A DNA stretch of 64,000 nt. Source: Bin87 sp965204905 (GTDB lineage: Bacteria > Chloroflexota > Dehalococcoidia > Lucifugimonadales > UBA3495). The notes below the pieces were generated by a model that was not told the DNA's origin, ran no database searches, and worked only from the letters and a program-made list of their open reading frames with translations. The translations under genes and the position numbers were made by a program. Positions 33,941-41,505 of this stretch are shown here, piece after piece (positions within the stretch are counted from its first letter, which is position 1; every line of letters begins with the position of its first letter). Location of the stretch: contig OZ242042.1 in the NCBI GenBank assembly GCA_965204905.1, positions 1,178,001 to 1,242,000 of the forward strand, read 5' to 3'.

Positions 33941-35074
33941 ATGCACTGTGGAGTGATGGTCACCGGTTACAACCAGGGCGACTGGGAGCGCCTGCTCAAG
34001 GGAGACTATGACCGTCCTCCCGCCGTGCCCGATGCCGCCAACCTGGACGACACGCTCTACATGGGCGAACTGGTTGAGCCGCTGGGCTTCGATTCAATCT
34101 GGGCGACGGAGCACTACGGTTCCGCTTACTCCATGCAGCCCAACCCGTTGCAGTACCTGGCGTACTGGGCGGGCCGCACCAGCCGGGTTGACGTGGGCAC
34201 CGCCGTAATCGTCGCGCCGTGGTGGAATCCGGTGCGGCTGGCTTCCGAGATCTCCATGCTGGACATCCTGTTGAAGGGCCGGCGCCTGCACCTGGGCATC
34301 GGCCGGGGCATCGCGCCGCACGAGTATGCTTCGCTGGGCTATCCCATCGGCGAGTCGCACAAGTATTTTTACGACGTGATCAACGCCATCAAGGCCGCCG
34401 ACGGAGCGGAACGGTTCGAGTTCAAGGGCGATGTGTACGACATACCGCCGACCACCATCCGGCCGCAGGCGCGGCACAAAGGCGAACTGACCAAGGACAT
34501 CAAGGTGGCGTTCACCACCGAGGCGTCGGCAAGGATGGCCGCCGAAAACGGACTCGGCCAGATGTTTGTCGCCGGCGACGACGTGGATGAGATGACCGAC
34601 AAAGTGCGCCGGTTCAACCGGATTCGCAAAGAGCTGGGCCTGCCGCCCGACCAGCCCACCACCCTGCTGTGGATGTACTGCGCCGAAACGGAAGAAGAGG
34701 CCGAGGAAGGCTGGACCTACTTCCACAACCAGCTTACCGCCGCCCAGCACCACTACTTTGAATGGAACAACCCCGGCTACGAAGGCATCAGCGGCTACGA
34801 AGAATACCTGATCCGCCAGCAGGCGGACGTGGGCACTGCCGACGCCAGCTTCGCCGCCCGCCGCGCAACCCAACCCATCGGCACGCCGGACGAGATCATC
34901 GAAAGAATCAGGTCGCTCCAAAAGACCATCAGCCTGGAGAAGGTCGTTATTCACATGTTCTACGGCGGAATGCCCCGGGACAAGGCGGAGAAGAGCCTGC
35001 GCCTGTTCGCGGAAAAAGTCCTGCCGGCGGTGCAGGAAATGCCCACGCCGATCAATCCCGCGTCCCTGGAGTGA
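33941..35074 (+). CDS. LLM-class flavin-dependent monooxygenase, 377 aa
   Basis: Luciferase-like barrel motifs are GFDSIWATEHYGSAYSM, RTSRVDVGTAVIVAPWWNPV, LDILLKGRRLHLGIGRG and a C-terminal IGTPDEIIERIRSL. It is distantly related to the LLM gene at 18392 and slightly longer. It needs reduced flavin from a separate reductase. GGGAGGAA precedes the ATG at 33941; the 11 codons upstream are unlikely. It precedes a Gfo/Idh/MocA oxidoreductase by 35 bases and probably shares its transcript. Confidence 0.88.
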   Translation: MHCGVMVTGYNQGDWERLLKGDYDRPPAVPDAANLDDTLYMGELVEPLGFDSIWATEHYGSAYSMQPNPLQYLAYWAGRTSRVDVGTAVIVAPWWNPVRLASEISMLDILLKGRRLHLGIGRGIAPHEYASLGYPIGESHKYFYDVINAIKAADGAERFEFKGDVYDIPPTTIRPQARHKGELTKDIKVAFTTEASARMAAENGLGQMFVAGDDVDEMTDKVRRFNRIRKELGLPPDQPTTLLWMYCAETEEEAEEGWTYFHNQLTAAQHHYFEWNNPGYEGISGYEEYLIRQQADVGTADASFAARRATQPIGTPDEIIERIRSLQKTISLEKVVIHMFYGGMPRDKAEKSLRLFAEKVLPAVQEMPTPINPASLE

Positions 35075-35109
35075 CGGGGCCTTTCGATTACAAATCAGGA
35101 GCAGCAATC

Positions 35110-36207
35110 ATGGCAGACAAAATTCGCTTGGGGTTCGTGGGAGCCAACGTCAACTCGACCTGGTCCAACCAGTCGCACTTCCCCGCAGTGCTGGCCAGTC
35201 CTGATGTCGAAATGACAGCGGTCTGCACCACCAGGCCCGAGAGCGCAGAAGAGGCACGGCAGCATTTTGGAGCGAAGCTGGCCTTTCACGATTTTCGGGA
35301 AATGGCGGCGTCGGACGAGATCGATGCGGTGGCCGTGGTGGTGCGAGTGCCGTCCCACTACGAGCCGACGAAAGCCGCCATCGAAGCCGGCAAGCATGTG
35401 CTCACCGAGTGGCCCCTGGGTCGCACCACCGCCGAAGCCGTAGAACTCGCCGACCTCGCCCGGGCGAAAGGCGTTCAGACTGCCGTCGGCCTGCAATCCC
35501 GCGTCAGCCCCGCGCTGATGTACGTCAAGGAATTGCTTGAGGACGGATATGTTGGCGAGGCGCTTACCTGCACCGTCAACACGTTCCGGGACGGGCCTTT
35601 GGAACGCGCCTCCGACCGCACCTGGCAGCGCGACGCCAGCCTGGGCGCGCACACCCTGACCATTGCCACCGGTCACGTCATCGACGCCCTGCGCTTCGTG
35701 GCCGGCGACTTCTCCCGCGTGGCATGCATGGTGAGTACCCAGGCGCCCCAGTGGTACGAGCCGGACACGCAGCAATTTGTGGATACCACATCCCCCGACA
35801 ACGTCCGCGTGTCCGGCCAACTCCGGAGTGGCGCGGCGGCAGCCGTCCACGTCGGCGCAGTTCCCTGGGCCGGCAGTGGCTATCGCATGGAGATCTATGG
35901 TCGGGAAGGCACGCTGGTAGTGACGGGTAGTGTCTCATCCCAGCGAGGCGAGATGCTGCGGGTGCAGGGCGCCCAGCGCAGCCAGGAATTGGCTGACCTA
36001 ACCATACCCCAGCGGTTCAATTTCGTCCCGGACGACTTCCCACGCGGCGACCCCTTCAACATCGGCCAGTTATATACCCTGTTCGCCGAATCCATCAGGA
36101 CCGGGGAGAGCCGGCAGCCCACATTTGAAACTGCCGTTGGCCTCCATCACTTCATTGACACTCTCAGGGAGGCGTCGGATACGGGGCGGGAGGTGGCGGT
36201 GGGCTAA
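35110..36207 (+). CDS. Gfo/Idh/MocA-family oxidoreductase, 365 aa
   Basis: The N-terminal Rossmann domain starts with IRLGFVGANVNSTW and contains VEMTAVCTTRPESAEEA, and the family's EKP-like signature is altered to TEWPLGRTTAEAVEL (Trp in place of Lys). The C-terminal alpha/beta dimerisation domain follows from about residue 125 (AVGLQSRVSPALMYVKELLE). Members oxidise or reduce sugars, inositols and similar compounds with NAD(P)(H). Loss of the usual Lys suggests a fungal galactose-dehydrogenase-like subgroup or changed chemistry. AGGAG precedes the ATG. It is downstream of the LLM gene and ends where the AT-richer defence-like cassette begins. Confidence 0.87.
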   Translation: MADKIRLGFVGANVNSTWSNQSHFPAVLASPDVEMTAVCTTRPESAEEARQHFGAKLAFHDFREMAASDEIDAVAVVVRVPSHYEPTKAAIEAGKHVLTEWPLGRTTAEAVELADLARAKGVQTAVGLQSRVSPALMYVKELLEDGYVGEALTCTVNTFRDGPLERASDRTWQRDASLGAHTLTIATGHVIDALRFVAGDFSRVACMVSTQAPQWYEPDTQQFVDTTSPDNVRVSGQLRSGAAAAVHVGAVPWAGSGYRMEIYGREGTLVVTGSVSSQRGEMLRVQGAQRSQELADLTIPQRFNFVPDDFPRGDPFNIGQLYTLFAESIRTGESRQPTFETAVGLHHFIDTLREASDTGREVAVG

Positions 36208-36320
36208 TAGCGTTTGGCGAAGGCGAGACGACACTTGCCAACAGACGCACGCTCACTTTCTCCTTGCGGCTCATCTTGGTCTAGGCGGTCTCCGGATATT
36301 GCTGCAATTGATTTTCGACG

Positions 36321-36866
36321 ATGACTACCGACCAAATGGAACATATCGTTTTCGGTTACCACGGAACCAGTATCCGAGCGGCCGAGGCAGTAATTCGGAA
36401 CGGGTTTCGTTTGAGTCAGAACTCTTATGACTGGTTGGGCGATGGGGTTTATTTTTTCCAAGATGCTCCGAGCCGAGCATGGGACTGGGCCAATAGTCGC
36501 CATCCTGATGAGCCAGCGGTGGTAGGAGCTGAACTGAGGCTCGTGGATTGCATGGACTTATTGGACACTGACTGGAGCCCGGTGCTAGCCGATGCCTATA
36601 ATGCGTACATTGGGCTCCTGAAAGAAACAGGGCTAACACCGCCAGTACAAACTGGAGGCGCGCACCGGTTGGATAGGGAAGTGATAAACTACGCTATCGG
36701 AGTCCTGACCCGAAACGGAATCGAAATATCTTGCGTACGCGGTGCTTTTGTAGAAGGCATGCCTGTATATTCCGGCTCAGCGTTGTTTGACCGTACCCAT
36801 GTCCAAATATCTGTCCGAGACCCGAGTAAATGCGTCCGAAGAGTTTGGTTGGAATCCCCCACATAA
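36321..36866 (+). CDS. ADP-ribosyltransferase-like protein, putative toxin, 181 aa
   Basis: The first half reads like a PARP/DUF3990-type ADP-ribosyltransferase. FGYHGTS (His14, the NAD-binding His motif) is followed by AAEAVIRNGFRLS, WLGDGVYFFQDAPSRAWDWA (aromatic G-x-Y-F motif), then AVVGAELRLVDCMDLLD. The third ART motif is not certain: a Glu in RGAFVEGMPVY is one candidate. No signal peptide is present, so it would act on a cytoplasmic target. It leads a three-gene rightward run, 14 bases before a deoxyribosyltransferase-like/XRE gene and then an ImmA/IrrE protease. DNA is clearly AT-richer than flanking genes. Exact family is unproven. Confidence 0.6.
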   Translation: MTTDQMEHIVFGYHGTSIRAAEAVIRNGFRLSQNSYDWLGDGVYFFQDAPSRAWDWANSRHPDEPAVVGAELRLVDCMDLLDTDWSPVLADAYNAYIGLLKETGLTPPVQTGGAHRLDREVINYAIGVLTRNGIEISCVRGAFVEGMPVYSGSALFDRTHVQISVRDPSKCVRRVWLESPT

Positions 36867-36880
36867 TCGGCGAGGTGAAC

Positions 36881-37882
36881 ATGATCAATCCATTGGATGC
36901 AGGGAAAGTCATCGGCGAACATTTCGGGCAAATTAGCCTGGAGGATTTTGAACGTCTAAATGATGAATACGCTAGTGGGGCAAGTTCTGGCTCGCTTCTT
37001 GCTCCCGGAACCCAGACCTCCTCAGAGATAGTGTTACGACAGCGCGACGCCGCGCCTTTGCGCTTAAACGCGTATTTGGCGTCTGGACTGACCGGTTTGT
37101 CCAGCGACGACCGGGCGAATCTTGTCCGAGTGTCCGAAGCGATCGAAAAGGTGTGCAGGGGTCTCGATATTGACCTCTTTCAGCCTAGGCTAGTAACCGA
37201 TCCTATGGATCACCCTGACGTGTCTGCCGAGGAGGTTTTTGCTAGCGACAGAGAACGTGTTCTGTGTAGCGATCTAGTGATACACGTAGCTGACTACCCA
37301 AGCACCGGTTCTGGGGAGGAACTGGACTTTGCGTCCGGGGCACTTGTGCCGATCGTGATAGTCGCTCACGGAGACGCACGAGTCAGTAGGATGGTCACGG
37401 GTATCCCTGCTCTGAAATTGACCATTACATACCGTGACCTTGACGATCTTCGGGATGAACTGCGGGAAAGATTGACCGAGATTCGACCGATCCTCGAGGA
37501 ACGTAAGCTCGTTTTCTCTCAGTTCGACAAAAATTTGGTGGGCAACAAGGTCAGGATTTCTCGCGAAGATTTGTATCTTACGAGAGAAGAAGTCGCCAAG
37601 CACTCTGGAGACGTCCTGACTGCCGAACGGATACGTGATATTGAGGGTAGTAACGACAAAGTATCAAACCCTTCACTGCTAGAACTCCGGACTCTGGCCA
37701 CCGTCCTGAAAACCACGGTAGCTGATTTAGTAGAACCAGATCTAGGCGAGCGGATGATCGCATTGTTGCAAGAATGGATGCTTAACGGCGTGGAGGCGCG
37801 TTACGGGATAAGTGACAACGATCAGCGGATTCTACTGAGGCGCCTCTTGTACCGTGTGCTCGACCGAACCGAAACGGGTTAA
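36881..37882 (+). CDS. Nucleoside deoxyribosyltransferase-like domain plus XRE helix-turn-helix protein, 333 aa
   Basis: Residues about 60-185 resemble the nucleoside 2-deoxyribosyltransferase (NDT) fold: LNAYLASGLTG, RERVLCSDLVIHVADYPSTG and SGEELDFASGALVPIVIV, with the family's conserved Glu (Glu146/147) in the S-x-G-x-E pattern. Residues about 225-295 form a lambda-repressor-like helix-turn-helix (REDLYLTREEVAKHSG; SLLELRTLATVLKTTVADLV). A DNA-binding regulator fused to an NDT/TIR-like nucleotide-binding domain suggests a sensor or antitoxin. The ATG at 36881 follows GAGGTG; the frame from 36830 overlaps the upstream gene and is less likely. The ImmA/IrrE protease gene starts five bases after its stop. 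Confidence 0.7.
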   Translation: MINPLDAGKVIGEHFGQISLEDFERLNDEYASGASSGSLLAPGTQTSSEIVLRQRDAAPLRLNAYLASGLTGLSSDDRANLVRVSEAIEKVCRGLDIDLFQPRLVTDPMDHPDVSAEEVFASDRERVLCSDLVIHVADYPSTGSGEELDFASGALVPIVIVAHGDARVSRMVTGIPALKLTITYRDLDDLRDELRERLTEIRPILEERKLVFSQFDKNLVGNKVRISREDLYLTREEVAKHSGDVLTAERIRDIEGSNDKVSNPSLLELRTLATVLKTTVADLVEPDLGERMIALLQEWMLNGVEARYGISDNDQRILLRRLLYRVLDRTETG

Positions 37883-37887
37883 CCCAG

Positions 37888-38649
37888 ATGCGAAATCTCC
37901 CAGATGCAGAAGCCATCTCTGAGCAGGTCCTCAAAGCAGCCGGCCACCATGCCCCGCCAACTGACTTAAAGGCAGTGTGTTCGCTTTGGCCACAATTAGA
38001 CGTAACAGAGGAGGCTTTAGAAAAGGCAGGGTACCTAATGCCGCTTGGTGTCCACGGGGCAGAGATTTTGCTGCGTAAAAGGGACCCGGCGGTCAGAAAG
38101 CAGTTCACGTTAGCCCATGAACTCGGCCACTGGGTGTTGGCGAACCTTGAAGCTGGTCGTGTATGTTATGGGCAGGTGCTCACTCCAAATTTACCTTTTC
38201 TAGCTGATCACAAACGCGCTACGCCTGAAGAAATGTGGTGCAATAAATTTGCCAGTTGTCTTTTGATGCCTAAATATGATATACGCGAATACCTTGGCGA
38301 TATCATGGTTGAAAACGTGGCTCAGAAAATATCTGTAGGACACACGACTTTTCAAGTTTCTCAAGAAGCCTTCTTGACGAGAATATCTCAAATAACTCCG
38401 ATCAACGTGTTTGAAGTGGTTAGCTTTGATGGCCAGATTCGTGTAAGACGCAAGTATCTCTGTGGTCATTATTCCGGTGAGTCGGCAAATCTACTAATCG
38501 ACGAAATGCTACGGAATGTTGATCCTGCCGATTTTCCGGCTAGTTTGACTTCTATGGCAGAAAATCACGAAGTTGGAGCAGCACTAATAAGTGACTCGTT
38601 GAACGCTAGGTCATGGTTGGTAACCGCAATTACAAAACTCGCCTCGTAA
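37888..38649 (+). CDS. ImmA/IrrE-family metalloprotease, 253 aa
   Basis: The zinc-protease motif FTLAHELGHWVL places HExxH at residues 77-81, and MWCNKFASCLLMP about 35 residues later carries the usual third-ligand region with a nearby Glu (EEMWCNKFA). The fold and size match COG2856, whose members cleave or partner with XRE-family repressors (ImmA-ImmR, IrrE-DdrO) and act in toxin-antitoxin pairs. The preceding gene, only five bases away, encodes an XRE domain, the expected partner. Induction through cleavage of that repressor is the likely regulation. AT-rich like the two genes before it. Confidence 0.85.
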   Translation: MRNLPDAEAISEQVLKAAGHHAPPTDLKAVCSLWPQLDVTEEALEKAGYLMPLGVHGAEILLRKRDPAVRKQFTLAHELGHWVLANLEAGRVCYGQVLTPNLPFLADHKRATPEEMWCNKFASCLLMPKYDIREYLGDIMVENVAQKISVGHTTFQVSQEAFLTRISQITPINVFEVVSFDGQIRVRRKYLCGHYSGESANLLIDEMLRNVDPADFPASLTSMAENHEVGAALISDSLNARSWLVTAITKLAS

Positions 38650-38705
38650 GATCCTGCCTAGATTACGTGGTGCGGCAATATTTGCACTCGTGTGCCTTCC
38701 TTCCC

Positions 38706-39842
38706 CTACCCCGCCACCAGCATCTCATCCGTGCTGAACAACGGCGACAACAGCCTCGGCGTGCCGTCCGTCACCAGGACCATATCCTGCAAATGCCAGA
38801 CGGGGCCGATGTGGGGTTCGAGGGCTACTACCATGCCCTCTTCCAGGACGCGGTTGCTGGACGGGACCATGTAGGGCTCCTGCTGGTGCCACCACGCTCC
38901 GACGCCGTGGCCGGCCAGGGCTACGTTGCCCTGGAAGCCTGCCTGGTGGAAGCTATCGTTAGCGAGGTGGTAGATGTCCGCCGTGCGCGCGCCGGGGACG
39001 CAGCGGTCGATGGTGGCGCGGTAGATGTCCAGAACGATCCGGTACGTCCGCTGCTGCTCGTCTGACGGCTGGCCCACGCAGACGGTGCGGGACTGGTGGC
39101 CGGGATAGCCGTTGAGGTAAGCGACGTAATCGTTGCGGATAATGTCGCCGGCCTTGAAGGCCATATCGCTCTCGCCGCCGTAGCCGACGGTGTTGCGGCC
39201 GGAGTTCAGGATGCCGTGGACCCAGTTGGCGCCCCGGCGCAGGCAGCTTTCGACGATGCGGCTATGCACCAGTCGTTCCGTGTCGCCGGGCCGCACGGTG
39301 GGCAGCACCTCCAGGTACGCCTCGTCCAGCAGGCGCGCTCCCGCCTCCAGGGCCGCCACCTCTTCGGGCGTCTTGATCCAGCGCACTCGGTCCATCAGGT
39401 CAGTGCAATCGACAATGCGCGCTTTGGGCAACAGCCGGCCGATTTCCTCCCAGCGGTTCGCGCTGACGTAGCTCTTCTCGAACCCGATGGTTTCCCCGGC
39501 CAGTCCCAACTGCTCCAGGACGCTGGCGGCCCGCTGGTAGGGAGACTCGGCGTAGTCGTCCACCACCTCTATGTTTTCCAGCCACGAGTCTCGGCGGGCC
39601 AGGGGCGCAGCGTAGGAGTTCAGCACCATCACCGGCTCGCCCGTGCGCGGCCACACCAGCAAAACCTCCCGAGGCGAATCGGGAAACTCCAGATGCCGGG
39701 CCAGCGTGCCGGGATAGGCGAAGCCGGCCAGGTAGGTGAAGTTCTTGCCCGACCGGGCGACGATGGCCGCAACGCCTTCCTCGTCCATCAGCCGGTGCAG
39801 CCGCTCCACGTTGGCGATTATCTTGCCGTAAGCGTTGGCCAT
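38706..39842 (-). CDS. M24 (Xaa-Pro aminopeptidase/creatinase-fold) protein with altered metal site, 378 aa
   Basis: An N-terminal creatinase-type domain (ANVERLHRLMDEEGVAAIVA; NFTYLAGFAYPG) precedes the pita-bread domain (VRWIKTPEEVAALEAGARLL; LAGHGVGAWWHQQEP; VVALEPHIG). Of the five metal ligands of M24 peptidases, Asp238, the His of GHGVG and the Glu of ALEPHIG are kept. The second Asp is His249 (NGYPGHQSRT) and the last Glu is Gln (LQDMVLVT). It may be a metal-independent, creatinase-like hydrolase or have lost peptidase action. The ATG at 39842 is chosen because the longer frame (39890) is atypical. It ends 57 bases from the protease cassette, tail to tail. Confidence 0.85.
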   Translation of the reverse strand: MANAYGKIIANVERLHRLMDEEGVAAIVARSGKNFTYLAGFAYPGTLARHLEFPDSPREVLLVWPRTGEPVMVLNSYAAPLARRDSWLENIEVVDDYAESPYQRAASVLEQLGLAGETIGFEKSYVSANRWEEIGRLLPKARIVDCTDLMDRVRWIKTPEEVAALEAGARLLDEAYLEVLPTVRPGDTERLVHSRIVESCLRRGANWVHGILNSGRNTVGYGGESDMAFKAGDIIRNDYVAYLNGYPGHQSRTVCVGQPSDEQQRTYRIVLDIYRATIDRCVPGARTADIYHLANDSFHQAGFQGNVALAGHGVGAWWHQQEPYMVPSSNRVLEEGMVVALEPHIGPVWHLQDMVLVTDGTPRLLSPLFSTDEMLVAG

Positions 39843-39955
39843 GACCTTCACTCTCCTTCCCGACGGTTTCGCAAAAACAGCCTCGTCCAAAGGCGTATCG
39901 TTCGGATCTCACGCCCACCCAATGTAGCAGATGGGTTTGCCGACGGCGACGGCGG

Positions 39956-41362
39956 TTAGGGTCTCGCCGAGCCGGTTTGGTTGCCAGCGGTCGCTGCGTC
40001 GGGCTCGTAAGGCAGCACCCACGCTTTTGGAGCCAGGCCGGGCCGCACGGACGCAAGATCCACGCCGGGATAGATCAACCGCGCGTTGGGCCGGCCGTTG
40101 AATGCCACGAATGCGTCGGCGTTCACGACGACATCCGCGTGTCCGCGCTCCGCGAAGTCATCCGCGATGATATGGGCGGTCTGCCGGATCATATCGGGCT
40201 GGAACGACATTCGCTCGATCTGGAGCGGTGTCAGGTATGCTTCGGGTTCGACCAACCAAGATTGCCCGGTGTCCGGGGCGCTTACCTTGTACCGCACGTA
40301 ACCGACTTTCTCCGTGAGCATCACGCGCCAGGCAAAGAGATATCCTTCCTCCGTCCACCGAACATTGCCGGGATAGGCGAAATGGCGCAGGGGCAGCGCT
40401 AACTGGATGAGAGCGAAGAGGGTCAGGGCGGCGACCGCGCTCAGGCGCCCCCACTTTGTCATTGCGAGGAGCGCACCGACGTGGCAATCTCGTCTGCCGT
40501 AACGACGGACTCGGTTCCAACGAGATTGCCACGCTGCGCTCGCAATGACGAAAGGGAACAACCGGCGCGGCCAGTCGGGGTCGAAGAATACCAGCGACAA
40601 CCCGATCATCAACCAGGGGAATACGCCAAGCTGCGGAAACAGAACCCACGTCGCAAGGTGGAATGCGACCAGCGTACAGTATGCTGGAAGCCGGGTTCGC
40701 CGCCATAACAGCGCGGGAACGATTGCCAGGTCAAACAACGCGCCGCCCCAACTCATGACGTATGCCATCCACGTTTCCTGAAGCAAGGGGCCGAGCAGCG
40801 GCAAGTCGCCGTGCTGGTATAGCCAGATGCGCATCGGCAGCGCGTGGAACAGCCAGTCGGGGTTGAGCTTGGCGATACCGGCGAAAAAGTACACGACGCC
40901 GACCTGGGCGCGCAGTACCCACACCGCCCAGGCCGGTACGCTGTTGCCATACAGCGGCAAAACGGCCAGCAATAAACTGACCAGGCTCATCAAATAGTAA
41001 TGGTTCAGGTAGGTTGTGCGGTCGATCAACTCCACATACGTGAACCCGATGCAGAACAGCGCGGCGCACAGTCGCGGGCGGTAGCCGACGGCGATTCCCA
41101 GGCTCAGCACGCCCAGCGCGATGAAGTGCGCGTGCATCCCCCAGCCCGGCCACGGTTTGACCCAACCGAAACCCAGGTAGGTGAAGTGGTGGTCCGGCTC
41201 CACGTACAGCGGGCCGATCCATCCGTGGGCGAAAAAGCGGGCAACGACCAGGATGCCAAGCAGCCCAAAGGCGACCCGGAACGCTGCGATTGATGCGCAG
41301 TCAACTCGCGTGCCCACTGACTCCCTTGCGACCTTCAGCCAGTCCGTCGGATGCGTCTTCAT
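39956..41362 (-). CDS. Vitamin K-dependent gamma-carboxylase-like HTTM membrane protein, 468 aa
   Basis: Several hydrophobic helices carry conserved HTTM features: RVAFGLLGILVVARFF, DRTTYLNHYYLMSLVSLLL (the N-H-Y-Y signature) and QVGVVYFFAGIAKLNPDWL (the conserved Ala-Lys-Leu stretch), followed by FHLATWVLFPQLG. The C-terminal third is soluble and beta-rich, like the lumenal domain of carboxylases. Bacterial members are integral membrane proteins of mostly unknown substrate. Residues about 272-302 are translated from an inserted palindromic DNA repeat and sit in a loop between membrane helices; the frame stays open. The gene overlaps no neighbour. No strong Shine-Dalgarno is visible. Confidence 0.85.
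   Translation of the reverse strand: MKTHPTDWLKVARESVGTRVDCASIAAFRVAFGLLGILVVARFFAHGWIGPLYVEPDHHFTYLGFGWVKPWPGWGMHAHFIALGVLSLGIAVGYRPRLCAALFCIGFTYVELIDRTTYLNHYYLMSLVSLLLAVLPLYGNSVPAWAVWVLRAQVGVVYFFAGIAKLNPDWLFHALPMRIWLYQHGDLPLLGPLLQETWMAYVMSWGGALFDLAIVPALLWRRTRLPAYCTLVAFHLATWVLFPQLGVFPWLMIGLSLVFFDPDWPRRLFPFVIASAAWQSRWNRVRRYGRRDCHVGALLAMTKWGRLSAVAALTLFALIQLALPLRHFAYPGNVRWTEEGYLFAWRVMLTEKVGYVRYKVSAPDTGQSWLVEPEAYLTPLQIERMSFQPDMIRQTAHIIADDFAERGHADVVVNADAFVAFNGRPNARLIYPGVDLASVRPGLAPKAWVLPYEPDAATAGNQTGSARP
40458..40549. repeat. 92-bp palindromic interspersed repeat inserted in a coding sequence
   Basis: The element begins GTCATTGCGAG and ends CTCGCAATGAC, with a second inner inverted pair GTGGCAATCTCGT / ACGAGATTGCCAC and a 26-base centre. 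This is the typical form of the widespread REP/MITE-like 'GTCATTGCGAGGAGC' repeats found across bacterial genomes. It lies within the HTTM gene and is translated. No clear target duplication can be seen by eye. Confidence 0.8.
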
Positions 41363-41505
41363 GGCCAGCCTGGAGTGGAAAGAGTGTGCCGGGATTATAC
41401 TCCCCGGAACGTACCATACTGCTCAACCTCAGATATCAGGCAATTGGCGACTTGATGACAGCAGGCCCTTGCCTATCGCACGGGCGTGCTAATAACATCG
41501 TCGTC

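Noticed and set aside
41363..41505. SOS/LexA box upstream of imuB
   Set aside because: GGAACGTACC near 41405 is only a loose resemblance and not a proper inverted repeat.
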